A DNA stretch of 64,000 nt from Salsipaludibacter albus (GTDB lineage: Bacteria > Actinomycetota > Nitriliruptoria > Nitriliruptorales > Nitriliruptoraceae): assembly GCF_019798055.1 (NCBI RefSeq), contig NZ_JAHOPH010000018.1, positions 1 through 64,000 on the forward strand, written 5' to 3'. The notes under the pieces are model-generated. The model searched no databases and had not been told where the DNA came from. It saw only the letters and a list, made by a program, of their open reading frames with translations. Below, in pieces: positions 55,608-64,000 of the stretch. The position numbers and the translations under genes are program-made. Every line of letters starts with the position of its first letter. Position 1 is the stretch's first letter.

Positions 55608-56651
55608 TCACTGGCTGATCCCGATCCGGCTGAACCACTCGGCGTAGAACATGCCGAGTGCCGTCGTGATGCCCAGGCCGGAGATGATCCAGAACCGGAC
55701 CACCACGGTGGTCTCGGCCCAGCCCAGGAGCTCGAAGTGGTGGTGGATGGGCGCCATGCGCAGGATCCGCCGTCCGAAGACCCGGTAGGCCACCACCTGG
55801 GCCACGACCGACGCGGTCTCCAGCACGTACAGGCCACCGAGCACGACCAGCAACAACTGGGTGCCGGTCACGATCGCCATGGCGGAGAACAGGCCCCCCA
55901 GTGCCAGCGACCCGGTGTCGCCCATGAAGATCTTGGCGGGCGGGGCGTTGAACCACAGGAACCCGGCACAGGCCGCCAGCCCGGCCGCCGAGATGACGGC
56001 GACGTCGAGGGCGGCCCCGGGCTCGATGAACGTGTACGACGCCCCGTTGCGGAACATCCAGAAGCCGATGAGGGTGAAGCCGCCGAAGGTCAGCGTGGCC
56101 GACCCTGCCGCCAGGCCGTCGAGGCCGTCGGTGAGGTTCACGGCGTTGGAGAAGCCCGAGATCATCAGGAACACCCAGATCCCGAACACCCACACGGGCA
56201 CGTCGAAGGACACCGAGCCCACCAGCGAGATCGACTGCGGCACGCCCGCCCACGACGGACCCAACAGCGTCACCGCGAGCGCGATGAGCGCCTGCCCGAG
56301 GAACTTCGCGGTCTTGGACAGGCCCAGGCTGCGTCGCAGGCGGACCTTGATGAAGTCGTCGGTGAACCCGACGGCGGCCATGCCCACGAAGACCAGCAGC
56401 ATCAGCACACCGGCGCGACTGACCTCCGCCTCGGTGAGATGGGCCACGAGGAAGGCGATGACGGCGGCCGAGACGAAGGCCGTCCCACCCATCGTCGGGG
56501 TGCCCTCCTTGGCCTCGTGCGGCGGGTTGAAGTCCTCGTCCACCCGCACCGACTGGCCGAAGCCCTTCCGGCGGAAGTAGCGGATGACCATCGGCGTGCC
56601 GAACAGGGACAGCAGCATGGCGATGGCGCCGGCGATCAGCACCGCGATCAT
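55608..56651 (-). CDS. mraY: Phospho-N-acetylmuramoyl-pentapeptide transferase
   Basis: A 347-residue polytopic membrane enzyme making lipid I. Motifs: KEGTPTMGGTAF, GFTDDFIKV (metal-binding Asp), NAVNLTDGLDGLAAGSA, FMGDTGSLALGG and MAPIHHHFELLGW. ATG overlaps the murF stop by four bases. Confidence 0.97.
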   Translation of the reverse strand: MIAVLIAGAIAMLLSLFGTPMVIRYFRRKGFGQSVRVDEDFNPPHEAKEGTPTMGGTAFVSAAVIAFLVAHLTEAEVSRAGVLMLLVFVGMAAVGFTDDFIKVRLRRSLGLSKTAKFLGQALIALAVTLLGPSWAGVPQSISLVGSVSFDVPVWVFGIWVFLMISGFSNAVNLTDGLDGLAAGSATLTFGGFTLIGFWMFRNGASYTFIEPGAALDVAVISAAGLAACAGFLWFNAPPAKIFMGDTGSLALGGLFSAMAIVTGTQLLLVVLGGLYVLETASVVAQVVAYRVFGRRILRMAPIHHHFELLGWAETTVVVRFWIISGLGITTALGMFYAEWFSRIGISQ

Positions 56652-58060
56652 CGTGGGGCCTCCCCGCTCGGCGGGTCGTCGGGGTGCGGTGGTCCGGCCA
56701 CGAGGTCGACCAGGCGTTCCAGTCCGGCCACGCGTGAGCCCTTGACGAGCACCGCGTCACCGTGGGGCACGGCGCCCAGCGCCGCCACCGCAGCCTCGGC
56801 GTCGTCGACCACGGACACGGCGAGGTCGGGGCGGGCCGCTCGGGCACCGGCCGCCAGGCCGGCGGCGGCGGCACCCACGACGACCAGGGCGTCGACCACC
56901 TCGGCGGCGGCCGCTCCCACCCTGCGGTGGTCGGCCTCGTGGGTCGGGCCGATCTCCGCCATCACGCCCAGCACGGCGTGGCGCCGACCCGTCACCTGGA
57001 GGTCGGCGAGCGCACCCAGCGCCGCCAGCACGGACGTGGGGTTGGCGTTGTAGGAGTCGTCCACCAGGATGCCACCGTCCGCCGTCGCCAGCACGCGGCC
57101 CCGGCCACCGGACACGGTCGCACGTGACAGCGCCGCCGCACCGGCGACCGGGTCGACCCCGACGGCGTCGGCCGCGGCCAGGGCCAGCAGGGCGTTGAGG
57201 ACGTGGTGGCGACCGGTGATCGGCAGTGCGACGGGGGCGGACCGTCCGCCCGGCAGCACGGCCGTGAACGACGCGCGGGAGGCGCCGTCGAGCCGGACGT
57301 CGCGGGCGTGGACGTCGGCCGCGGCGTCGTCGACCGAGACCCGCACGACCCGACCGGGCGCATCGTGCGCCATCGCCGCGACGCGGTGGTCGTCGACGTT
57401 GAGGACGGCCACGCCGTCGGGCCCCAGTGAGGCGACCAGCTCGGCCTTGGCCACGGCCACCTCGTCCAGGCTGCCGAACAGCTCGAGGTGGGCACCGGCC
57501 ACGATCGTGACCACCGCCACGTCCGGCCGCAGCCACGTCGCCAGCTCGGCGATGTGGCCACGACCCCGTGCCCCGAGCTCGGCGACCAGCACCGCGGTGT
57601 CGGCGTCCGTGCGACAGACGGTGAGGGGCACCCCCACCTCGTTGTTGTACGAGCCCCGGGCGGCGACCGTGGGCACGGTGGCGCCGGCGACCGTCGCCAG
57701 CAGGTCCTTGGTGGTGGTCTTGCCCACCGAGCCGGTGATGCCCACGACGGTCGCCACCGCACGACCACGGACGGCCCGGGCGATGGCCACCAGCGCGGCC
57801 TGCACGTCGTCGACCACCAGGGTGGGCACGTCGAGCGGGCGGGTCGCCACCGTGGCGACCGCGCCGGCCTCGACCGCCGCCGGCGCGAAGTCGGCGCCGT
57901 CCAACTGCTCGCCACGCCGAGCCAGGTAGAGGGCACCAGGCCCGGCCTCCCGGGAATCGGTGACGACGGCGGTCACGGCCACGGTGTCGTGGTCGTCGGG
58001 CCACGACGCCCGCCGCGCCCCCAGGAGGGTCGCCACCTCGGCGAGCGTGAACGCGATCAC
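56648..58060 (-). CDS. murF: UDP-MurNAc-tripeptide--D-Ala-D-Ala ligase
   Basis: A 470-residue ligase adding the D-Ala-D-Ala dipeptide. P-loop GITGSVGKTTTKD (107-119), ARGSYNNEVGVPL, ELGARGRGHIAEL, VDDSYNANP and LGVMAEIGP are typical. It overlaps murE by four bases and mraY by four. Confidence 0.96.
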   Translation of the reverse strand: MIAFTLAEVATLLGARRASWPDDHDTVAVTAVVTDSREAGPGALYLARRGEQLDGADFAPAAVEAGAVATVATRPLDVPTLVVDDVQAALVAIARAVRGRAVATVVGITGSVGKTTTKDLLATVAGATVPTVAARGSYNNEVGVPLTVCRTDADTAVLVAELGARGRGHIAELATWLRPDVAVVTIVAGAHLELFGSLDEVAVAKAELVASLGPDGVAVLNVDDHRVAAMAHDAPGRVVRVSVDDAAADVHARDVRLDGASRASFTAVLPGGRSAPVALPITGRHHVLNALLALAAADAVGVDPVAGAAALSRATVSGGRGRVLATADGGILVDDSYNANPTSVLAALGALADLQVTGRRHAVLGVMAEIGPTHEADHRRVGAAAAEVVDALVVVGAAAAGLAAGARAARPDLAVSVVDDAEAAVAALGAVPHGDAVLVKGSRVAGLERLVDLVAGPPHPDDPPSGEAPR

Positions 58061-59541
58061 GCCCGACCCTGCTGACGGCGGAACCGACGGGCGAGCACCT
58101 CGCGGTCGTCGAACGGACGCACGACCCCGGCGATCTCCTGGCCGGTCTCGTGGCCCTTGCCCGCCACGACGACGACGTCGCCCGGCTCGGCCACGGCCAG
58201 GGCGCGGTCGATGGCTGCCTCCCGGTCGGCCAGGGCCTCGACGTGGGCTCGGGTCGGGGCCCCGGTCGCGCCGGCCAGCAACTCCTCCAGGATGTCCTGC
58301 GGGGACTCGCTGCGTGGGTTGTCGGAGGTGAACACGACGACGTCGGCGGCGACGGCGGCCGCCCCCATGGGGCCGCGCTTGGCACGGTCACGGTCCCCGC
58401 CGGCCCCGACCACCAGGATGATCCGACCGGGCGTGATCGGCCGGAGCGTGTCGAGCAGGGCGGTGATGGCATCGGGACTGTGGGCGTAGTCGACCAGCGC
58501 GGTGACGTCGTCCTCCACGACCACCTCGAAGCGTCCCGGGATGTCGTCGGCGTGGGCGATGCCCGCGGCGGCGTCGGTGGCATCGATCCCGGTCATCACG
58601 GCCGACAGCCAGGCCTGGGCGGCGTTGCGGAGGTTGAAGCGTCCTGCCAGGCGGGTGGTCAGCTCGACCTCGGTGTGGCCCCCCAGCAGGTCGGCCGGAC
58701 CGGTGAGGCGACCACGGGTGCGATGCAGGGTCGCCTCCTCGACCTCGAGCCGGACGTCGGCATCGGGTCCCTCGCCGATCGTGACGACCTCGATCGAGGC
58801 CTGGTCGGCGAGGCGCCGACCCCAGTCGTCGAACACCCCCACCAGGCCACGGTCGCTCAGTCCGGGCGTGAACAGGCGGGCCTTGGCGGCGAAGTACTCC
58901 TCCAGGTCGCCGTGGAAGTCGAGGTGGTCCTGGCTGAGGTTGGTGAAGACGGCGACGACGAACCGCGTCCCGTCGACCCGGTGCAGGGCGAGCCCGTGGC
59001 TCGACACCTCCATCGCCACGGTGCGCACCCCTCGGTCGCGCATCCGGGCGAACAGACGTTGGAGGTCGGGGCCCTCCGGGGTGGTCCGGACCGCGGGCTG
59101 GTCGCGACCGTGGATGCGCGTGGCCACCGTCCCGATCAGCCCCGCACCACGCCCGGCCGCCGCGGCCGCCGCCTCGACCAGGTAGCTGGTGGTTGTCTTG
59201 CCGTTGGTCCCGGTGATGGCCACCACGTCCAGGGCGGTCGACGGGCGTCCGTGGACCAGGGCGGCGGCCGGGCCCGCCGCGAGCCGGGTGTCCGGGACGA
59301 CCACCTGTGGCAGGGCGACGTCGACCCGCTCCTCCACCAGCGCGGCCACCGCGCCGGAGTCCGCCGCGGCGGCGACGTGCGCGTGGCCGTCGGTGGCCGC
59401 TCCTCGCAGGGCCACGAACATCGCGCCGGGACCCGACTCGCGCGAGTCGTGGGTGACGTCGACCACCTCGACCCGTCCGGCGTCGTCGGGCTCCAGGCGT
59501 GCCCCGGGCAGCACGTCGTGGAGCTGGGCGAGCGTGGTCAT
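58057..59541 (-). CDS. murE: UDP-MurNAc-tripeptide synthetase, meso-DAP type
   Basis: A 494-residue ligase adding the third residue of the stem peptide. P-loop TGTNGKTTTSY (110-120); the carbamylated Lys is K220 in EYFAAKARLF. DNPR (407-410) in TSDNPRSE is the meso-diaminopimelate-selecting motif, so the wall is of the DAP type. ATG at 59541 overlaps the ftsI stop by four bases (ATGA). Confidence 0.97.
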   Translation of the reverse strand: MTTLAQLHDVLPGARLEPDDAGRVEVVDVTHDSRESGPGAMFVALRGAATDGHAHVAAAADSGAVAALVEERVDVALPQVVVPDTRLAAGPAAALVHGRPSTALDVVAITGTNGKTTTSYLVEAAAAAAGRGAGLIGTVATRIHGRDQPAVRTTPEGPDLQRLFARMRDRGVRTVAMEVSSHGLALHRVDGTRFVVAVFTNLSQDHLDFHGDLEEYFAAKARLFTPGLSDRGLVGVFDDWGRRLADQASIEVVTIGEGPDADVRLEVEEATLHRTRGRLTGPADLLGGHTEVELTTRLAGRFNLRNAAQAWLSAVMTGIDATDAAAGIAHADDIPGRFEVVVEDDVTALVDYAHSPDAITALLDTLRPITPGRIILVVGAGGDRDRAKRGPMGAAAVAADVVVFTSDNPRSESPQDILEELLAGATGAPTRAHVEALADREAAIDRALAVAEPGDVVVVAGKGHETGQEIAGVVRPFDDREVLARRFRRQQGRA

Positions 59542-61679
59542 GGCGTCGGTGCCGGGTCGGTATCGGCACCGGAGTCGGGCTCGGTGTCGGTCTCGGAACG
59601 CGCACGTGCGGCCGCACTGGCGTCCCTGGCCCGGGCGGCACGGGCCGCCGCTTCCGACTGCGCGGCGTCGGCACGTCCGGCGGCCTCCTCCAGCGCGGTC
59701 TCGACGTCCTCCTGGGGCACGTCGGGCACGACGTCCCGGGCGGCCAGTGCGTGGCCCATGATCTGCGAGAAGGCAGGGGCTGCCGCGACCCCACCCGCCA
59801 CGGTCGCCGGCTCGTCGACCATGACCGCCACGACCAGTTCGGGGTCGTCGATGGGCGCCATCCCCGCGAAGACGGCCGTGTGCTGGTTGGTGTAGCCGCG
59901 GCCGTCCTCGCGGGGCTTGAGCGCGGTCCCGGTCTTTCCCCCGACCTCGTAGCCCTCGACCGCCGCGCGCGCACCGGTGCCGTTGTCGCCCTCGACCACG
60001 CGTTGCAGCTGCTGCCGGACGGCGGCCGCCGTCTCCGGGGACACCACGACCGACGTGTCCGGGGCCGTGGCCTCCTCCAGCGTGCCGGACGCGTCGACCG
60101 TGCCCTCCAGCAGGGACGGTGCCACCCGCACCCCGTCGTTGGCCAGCACCTGGTAGGCGCCCGCCAACTGGACCAGGCTCACGGCCACGCCGTGGCCGAT
60201 GGCGATGGTGGGCAGCGAGGTCCCGGACCACTGCGTGTGCTCGGGCAGCAGTCCCGCGGACTCGCCCGGGAAACCCAGCCCGGTCGGCTCGGCGTAGCCG
60301 AAGCGTCGCAGCCACTCGTCGAGCCGCTCCTCGCCCAGCCGATCGGCGATCAACATGGTGCCGACGTTGGACGACCGCTCGAGGATCTCGCCCACGTCCA
60401 TGGACTTGGCCCCCAGGCCGTGCGAGTCCCAGGTCTTGCCCGCGACGGTCCACGTGTTGGGCACGTCCAGCACGGTCGTCTCGTCGACCAGCCCCTCCTC
60501 CCACGCGGCCGCGACGGTGATGGCCTTCTGGACCGATCCGGGCTCGAAGGCGTCGGTGAACACCCGGGCCCGGCGATCGTCGCGGTCCGTGCCGTTGCGG
60601 TGCACCGGGTCGAAGGTCGGGGCCGACGCCGCCGCCAGGATCTCGCCCGTCTCGGCGTCCATCACCAGGACGCCCGCGCCCTTGGCCCGGTTCTCCTCGA
60701 TGGCCTGCTGGGCCACGCGTTCGGCCTCCGCCTGGATGTCCCGGTCGATGGTCAGGACCAGGTCGGTGCCGGGGACGGAGGGTTCCAGCGACCGGTCGGC
60801 CGACGCGATGTCCATGCCCCCCGACGCCGCGCGCTCGACCCGCAACTGGCCGGGGATGCCCGCCAGCTGTTCGTCGGCCAACGCCTCCAGGCCCTCCAGG
60901 CCGTGTCCGTCGATGTCGGTGATGCCCATGAGCGGGCTGCCCAGCGTGCCGTTGGGATACCGGCGGGCCGGCTCCACGAGCCGGTGGACCCCGGGCAGTT
61001 CCAGGGCGAGGATCTCCTCCCCGACGCCCCAGTCCACCTGGCGGGCGAGGTAGGTGAACTGTCCGTCCCCGGAGAGGCGGTCCACGATCTCGTCGGCCGA
61101 CAGCTCGACCAGTGGCGCCAGCTCGATGGCGGCCTGGCGACGTGACAGCTCGCCGGCCTCGGGATCGATCTCGCCGTCGGCTGCGAAGCGCTCGTAGGCG
61201 GACGGGTCGACGTAGATCGCGGCCGCGTCCACGGTCGTGGCGAGCACGGCCCCGTTGCGGTCGACGATCTTGCCACGCTGCGCCGGCAGGTCGATGACCC
61301 GCACGCTCTGGGAGTCGCCCTGCTGGGCGTACACGTCGGCGTCCAGCGCCTGGACCTGCACCAACCGACCGGCGAGGATCCCCATGCCCACCAGGTACAC
61401 CGCCAGCATCAGGGCGGCACGCCGACGGACGGTCCCGCTGGGCACGCGCAGCCACGCCGGGCGACCACTCAGCCTGTTGGGCAGCACCCGTGCGGCTAGG
61501 CCGGCCAGCAACGACCCGAGCCAGCGCAGGCCCCGGACACCGGCCGCCGCGACGCCCGCGACGACGACGGCCCACCGTGACGGCTCGCCACGGCCGGCGA
61601 CCCGCCGCGCGCGTGCGTCACCGCGCCGTCCGACCGGGCGGTCGGTGGCGACGGGATGCGGAGCGCGGCGGCCGGTCAT
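59538..61679 (-). CDS. ftsI: Penicillin-binding protein FtsI
   Basis: A 713-residue class B transpeptidase for septal crosslinking. A long basic cytoplasmic part (1-85), one membrane helix (about 87-107), the pedestal (RGKIVDRNGAVLA), then the catalytic domain: SxxK as SVQK (Ser382-Lys385), SSN (436-438), KTG (582-584). SVQK replaces the more usual STxK but keeps Ser and Lys. The C-terminus (about 660-713) is an Ala/Arg/Asp-rich low-complexity tail. Partner of FtsW, FtsL and FtsQ. Confidence 0.96.
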   Translation of the reverse strand: MTGRRAPHPVATDRPVGRRGDARARRVAGRGEPSRWAVVVAGVAAAGVRGLRWLGSLLAGLAARVLPNRLSGRPAWLRVPSGTVRRRAALMLAVYLVGMGILAGRLVQVQALDADVYAQQGDSQSVRVIDLPAQRGKIVDRNGAVLATTVDAAAIYVDPSAYERFAADGEIDPEAGELSRRQAAIELAPLVELSADEIVDRLSGDGQFTYLARQVDWGVGEEILALELPGVHRLVEPARRYPNGTLGSPLMGITDIDGHGLEGLEALADEQLAGIPGQLRVERAASGGMDIASADRSLEPSVPGTDLVLTIDRDIQAEAERVAQQAIEENRAKGAGVLVMDAETGEILAAASAPTFDPVHRNGTDRDDRRARVFTDAFEPGSVQKAITVAAAWEEGLVDETTVLDVPNTWTVAGKTWDSHGLGAKSMDVGEILERSSNVGTMLIADRLGEERLDEWLRRFGYAEPTGLGFPGESAGLLPEHTQWSGTSLPTIAIGHGVAVSLVQLAGAYQVLANDGVRVAPSLLEGTVDASGTLEEATAPDTSVVVSPETAAAVRQQLQRVVEGDNGTGARAAVEGYEVGGKTGTALKPREDGRGYTNQHTAVFAGMAPIDDPELVVAVMVDEPATVAGGVAAAPAFSQIMGHALAARDVVPDVPQEDVETALEEAAGRADAAQSEAAARAARARDASAAARARSETDTEPDSGADTDPAPTP

Positions 61680-62095
61680 CAGCGATCGGCCGACAGGATG
61701 GGCTTCATCGGGTCGTCCGTCGTGGCCTCGACCCGGTCACCCGGCAGTGGCTGCTCGGGGACGACGAAGCGTTGGGGGGTCGGCTCCATGCCCATCTGCT
61801 CGGCCAGGGCACGGACCCGCGCAGGGTCCTCCAGCGCGGCGACCTCGGCGGTCAGCTGGGTCCACTCGCGCTCGGCGGTGACCACCTCGGACTCCACGCG
61901 GGCCAGCTCGACGGCGTCCTCGGCCGCCAGGGCGTTGAGCGACACCGCGCCGAGGACGGCCCCGAGCCCGATCGCCACGTACAGCGCGATGAACACCAGC
62001 GGGTGCCGGCGGGGCACGTCGTCGATCGGTCGGAGGTGGCGTCGCTCTCGACGCGCGCCACTTCGGAGGGCGGGTTGGGTGGTTGCTGCACTCAC
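61679..62095 (-). CDS. ftsL: Cell division protein FtsL
   Basis: A 138-residue bitopic protein identified mainly by position and shape: basic N-terminus, one membrane helix (LVFIALYVAIGLGAVLGAVS, about 33-52) and a coiled coil (about 60-95, VESEVVTAEREWTQLTAEVA), then MGMEPTPQRFVVPEQP, a common FtsL-type ending. GTG at 62095 overlaps the rsmH stop; its own stop overlaps the ftsI ATG (TGATG). Confidence 0.85.
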   Translation of the reverse strand: MSAATTQPALRSGARRERRHLRPIDDVPRRHPLVFIALYVAIGLGAVLGAVSLNALAAEDAVELARVESEVVTAEREWTQLTAEVAALEDPARVRALAEQMGMEPTPQRFVVPEQPLPGDRVEATTDDPMKPILSADR

Positions 62096-63081
62096 GGCAG
62101 TCCTCCTGCACGGCGGGGGCTGGGGGTGTCGAGCCGGCGGACGGCGCGCAGCCGCACCGCGGACGAGCGGGGGTTGTCGGCCAGTTCGGCCGGGGACGGG
62201 CGGCCCGCACGCCGCACGAGCGGCTCCACGGTCGGGACGGTGTCACAGGCACACACGGGGAGGTCGGGCGGGCACACACAGTCGGTCGCGGCGGCCGCGA
62301 ACGCCTGCTTGACGATCCGGTCCTCCAGCGAGTGGTAGGCCAGCACGACCAGCACGCCGCCGGGCACCAGCGCGTCGACCGCCTGGTCCAGGACCGCCCG
62401 CAGGGCGTCCAGCTCGCCGTTGACCGCGATGCGCAGGGCCTGGAAGGTCCGTCGCGCCGGATGGCCACGGTCCCGGGCGGCCGCGCCGGGCGGCATCGCG
62501 TCGGCGACCACCTCGGCCAGTCGTGACGTAGACGTGATCGGCCGGGCGTCCAGGATCGCACGGGCGACCCGTCGGGCGTGACGCTCCTCGCCCCAGCGCC
62601 GCAGCACGTCGGTCAGCTCGTCGAGGTCGAGGCGGTCCAGCAGCTCGGCGGCGGTCTCGGGCGCATCGGGCCCCATCCGCATGTCCAGGGGACCGTCCTG
62701 GCGATAGGAGAAGCCACGCTCGGGACGGTCCAGGTGCATGGAGGACACGCCGAGGTCGAGGAGGATCCCGGCGACGTCGTCGAGTCCTCGCGTGGCCACC
62801 TCGTCGCCGAGCGCGTCGAAGCGGACCTGGGCGAGCTGCAACTGAAGGCCGGGCAGGTCACCGAGCCGTCCCCGGGCCAGGTCCAGGGCCTCGGGGTCGC
62901 GGTCGATGCCCAGGAGTCGGGCCGAGCCGTACCGCTCGATGCGGGCCCGGGCGACTGCCTCGGCGTGGCCACCGGCACCGAGCGTGGCGTCCACGACCGT
63001 GCCGTCCGGCGCAGGGGCCAGCAGCGCGACGACCTCGTCGCGCATCACCGGCACGTGTGCGTCGGTCACCACGGTTCCCAT
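62092..63081 (-). CDS. rsmH: 16S rRNA N4-methyltransferase (MraW)
   Basis: A 329-residue SAM-dependent enzyme methylating C1402 of 16S rRNA. Markers: HVPVMRDEVVALLAP, VVDATLGAGGHAEA, LGIDRDPEAL, GILLDLGVSSMHLD, DGPLDMRMGP and LVVLAYHSLEDRIVKQ. Length normal. It begins directly after the mraZ stop. Confidence 0.97.
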   Translation of the reverse strand: MGTVVTDAHVPVMRDEVVALLAPAPDGTVVDATLGAGGHAEAVARARIERYGSARLLGIDRDPEALDLARGRLGDLPGLQLQLAQVRFDALGDEVATRGLDDVAGILLDLGVSSMHLDRPERGFSYRQDGPLDMRMGPDAPETAAELLDRLDLDELTDVLRRWGEERHARRVARAILDARPITSTSRLAEVVADAMPPGAAARDRGHPARRTFQALRIAVNGELDALRAVLDQAVDALVPGGVLVVLAYHSLEDRIVKQAFAAAATDCVCPPDLPVCACDTVPTVEPLVRRAGRPSPAELADNPRSSAVRLRAVRRLDTPSPRRAGGLP

Positions 63082-63528
63082 CTAGATGCCGAGGTCGTCG
63101 TCGCCACCGGCCGCGAGCTCGGCCTCGGCGGCGTGGATGTAGGCCTCCCAGTTGGCCCGGTCCCAGATCTCGAGGTGGTCGAAGTTCCCGATGACGGTGA
63201 GCTCGCGTTCCAACTCGGCGTACTCGCGCAGGGGTGGCGGGATGCCGATCCGCCCCTGGCTGTCGGGCGTGTCGACGTGGGCGGACATGAAGACCCGCCG
63301 ACGGATGCGCGCCTTGCGCGACCCCTCGGGCAGCGCCGCGAGCGTCTCGACGGTGCGGTCGTAGCCGGCCATCGTCCAGACCTGCAGGGCGTGCTCGTGG
63401 CCACGCGTGATCCGCAGCCCGTCGACGAACTGGTCGCGGTAGCGGGCCGGCAGGATCAGGCGCCCCTTCGTGTCGAGCGTGTGGTTGAACTCGCCGTGGA
63501 AGCGGATTGGGGTGGTCGTCTCGGCCAT
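63082..63528 (-). CDS. mraZ: Transcriptional regulator MraZ
   Basis: A 148-residue regulator with two SpoVT/AbrB-like swapped-hairpin domains (about 6-50 and 80-125; FNHTLDTKGRLILPARYRDQ and HVDTPDSQGRIGIPPPLREY), which assembles into rings that bind tandem boxes. It is expected to repress its own promoter and so the dcw cluster. ATG at 63528 follows GGGAGGTGG by seven bases. Three matching DNA boxes lie 62-87 bp upstream. Confidence 0.96.
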   Translation of the reverse strand: MAETTTPIRFHGEFNHTLDTKGRLILPARYRDQFVDGLRITRGHEHALQVWTMAGYDRTVETLAALPEGSRKARIRRRVFMSAHVDTPDSQGRIGIPPPLREYAELERELTVIGNFDHLEIWDRANWEAYIHAAEAELAAGGDDDLGI

Positions 63529-63589
63529 GGCCACACCACCTCCCGCCCTGCTCGCTCGTCGTCCGGCGCACGCCTCGCCCACCGTGATG

Positions 63590-63615
63590 CCCCACTCTAC
63601 TCCACTTCACTCCAC
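63590..63615 (-). promoter_or_regulatory. MraZ boxes
   Basis: On the minus strand, GTGGAG-TGAA-GTGGAG-TAGA-GTGGGG: three hexamers with exactly four bases between them (10-bp period), the architecture of MraZ-binding sites described in other bacteria. They occupy 63610-63615, 63600-63605 and 63590-63595. TAGAGT between the last two could be a -10 that the bound ring would block. Confidence 0.75.
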
Positions 63616-63685
63616 CGCGTCGAGCAAGTCTTCCCCACCCTGTCGCAATCATCCTGTATTGGCCCGTGGTTCGACGGATCGAGAT

Positions 63686-63701
63686 GTGGAGCGATGTGGA
63701 G
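63686..63701 (+). promoter_or_regulatory. Second, inverted pair of MraZ-like boxes
   Basis: GTGGAG-CGAT-GTGGAG on the plus strand, with the same 10-bp period but opposite orientation, 70 bp upstream of the minus-strand set. It lies in the gap between mraZ and the gene at the right edge. Confidence 0.45.
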
Positions 63702-63872
63702 GGAATCCGCACAACGATGGCCCGGGATGGCGAGGACGACTGCGCGACGGCATCCGGACCGGCGCCCGGGCCGGGTCACGGTGCCCCCGGAGGACCGCGG
63801 CGGGCAGGCAGGGGCACGAGGTGGAGCGTGGGGGGAGCACCGTGGAGTGGCCGGGAGTGGCCGGACCTGGGG

Positions 63873-64000
63873 TCAGCCGCGGCTGCGGTCCCCGGCCATG
63901 CGGATCAGGCCGCCGACCCAGATCGTGGCCAGCGTGGTGACCGCGGCCGTCCGCCCCTCGGACCCCGCGACGGCGAGGCGGTCGACGGTGTAGCCCTCGA
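63873..64000 (-). CDS. C-terminus of an unknown gene (window edge)
   Basis: The last 41 codons of a minus-strand reading frame ending VTTLATIWVGGLIRMAGDRS plus RG and TGA. Composition is protein-like with a short hydrophobic run; the rest is outside the window, so identity is unknown. It is upstream of mraZ in the same orientation, and the 344-bp gap between them holds the MraZ boxes. Confidence 0.5.
   Translation of the reverse strand, partial: EGYTVDRLAVAGSEGRTAAVTTLATIWVGGLIRMAGDRSRG

Noticed and set aside
55567-56874. A minus-strand frame overlapping mraY as a hidden murD
   Set aside because: It has no Mur ligase P-loop and is the out-of-frame shadow of mraY and murF.
63720-63860. Further GTGGAG/GTGGGG hexamers near 63822-63848 as MraZ boxes
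   Set aside because: Their spacing is irregular (7 and 13 bases), so they probably reflect GC-rich composition.

Overview
The window is about 72% GC, nearly every gene is on a dense GTG/ATG-start operon, and stop/start codons repeatedly overlap as GTGA or ATGA. The gene set points to an actinobacterium: ANTAR-type antiterminator proteins including a PdtaR homologue, a PriA-type HisA with no trpF in view, SepF and YggT next to FtsZ, FtsQ followed by FtsZ with no FtsA, a DNPR-motif MurE (meso-diaminopimelate wall), a DUF222/HNH (13E12-type) gene and TANNNT-like -10 boxes. A deep-branching class such as Nitriliruptoria is my best guess, but the sequence alone does not settle it.

Layout. 1-3.2 kb: the start of a RecD2-type helicase with an uncharacterised upstream partner, a small unknown gene, then a Lys/Ala-rich histone-H1-like repeat protein behind a promoter with a palindromic operator. 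3.3-5.4 kb: a GatB/YqeY protein overlapping an acyl-CoA carboxylase (methylcrotonyl-CoA type) beta subunit. 5.6-8.1 kb: pdtaR, a coiled-coil protein, tRNA-Leu(CAA), and a lipoprotein polysaccharide deacetylase. 8.2-11.4 kb: a glycine betaine/proline ABC transporter operon (ATPase, permease, lipoprotein). 11.7-19 kb: a his-trp supraoperon (hisA-hisF, hisI-trpE-trpC, hairpin, trpB-trpA) interrupted by an inverted zinc-ribbon gene. 19-24.2 kb: small regulatory and housekeeping genes (Rho_N protein, HAD hydrolase, DUF427, YigZ), an FHA-LuxR fusion with a partner, and two tandem GAF-ANTAR proteins. 24.2-28.5 kb: hisD-hisC-membrane protein-hisB-hisH. 28.5-32 kb: intergenic GC repeats, a DUF222/HNH gene and two further unknown genes. 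32-38.3 kb: HtrA-like protease, dnaE, rluD and lspA. 38.4-46.4 kb: a secreted protein, a giant SARP/pseudokinase/STAND/WD40 regulator, an HExxH membrane protein, a DUF72 protein and an unknown ORF running antisense into yggT. 46.2-63.5 kb: the complete dcw (division and cell wall) cluster on the minus strand, reading mraZ-rsmH-ftsL-ftsI-murE-murF-mraY-ftsW-murG-murC-murB-ftsQ-ftsZ-pgeF-yggS-sepF-yggT. The gene missing from the canonical order is murD.

How the parts work together. The dcw cluster makes the lipid-linked peptidoglycan precursor (MurE, MurF, MraY, MurG, with MurB and MurC early in the path), polymerises it at the septum (FtsW, FtsI, FtsL, FtsQ) and builds the Z-ring (FtsZ, SepF). 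It appears to be controlled at the top by MraZ through three 10-bp-spaced boxes, with a separate promoter in front of ftsZ. The two his blocks and the trp block share precursors: PriA probably serves both pathways. Regulatory proteins that act on RNA or through phosphopeptide binding (three ANTAR proteins, one FHA-LuxR) are unusually concentrated for 64 kb. I saw no rRNA, CRISPR array, prophage or insertion sequence.
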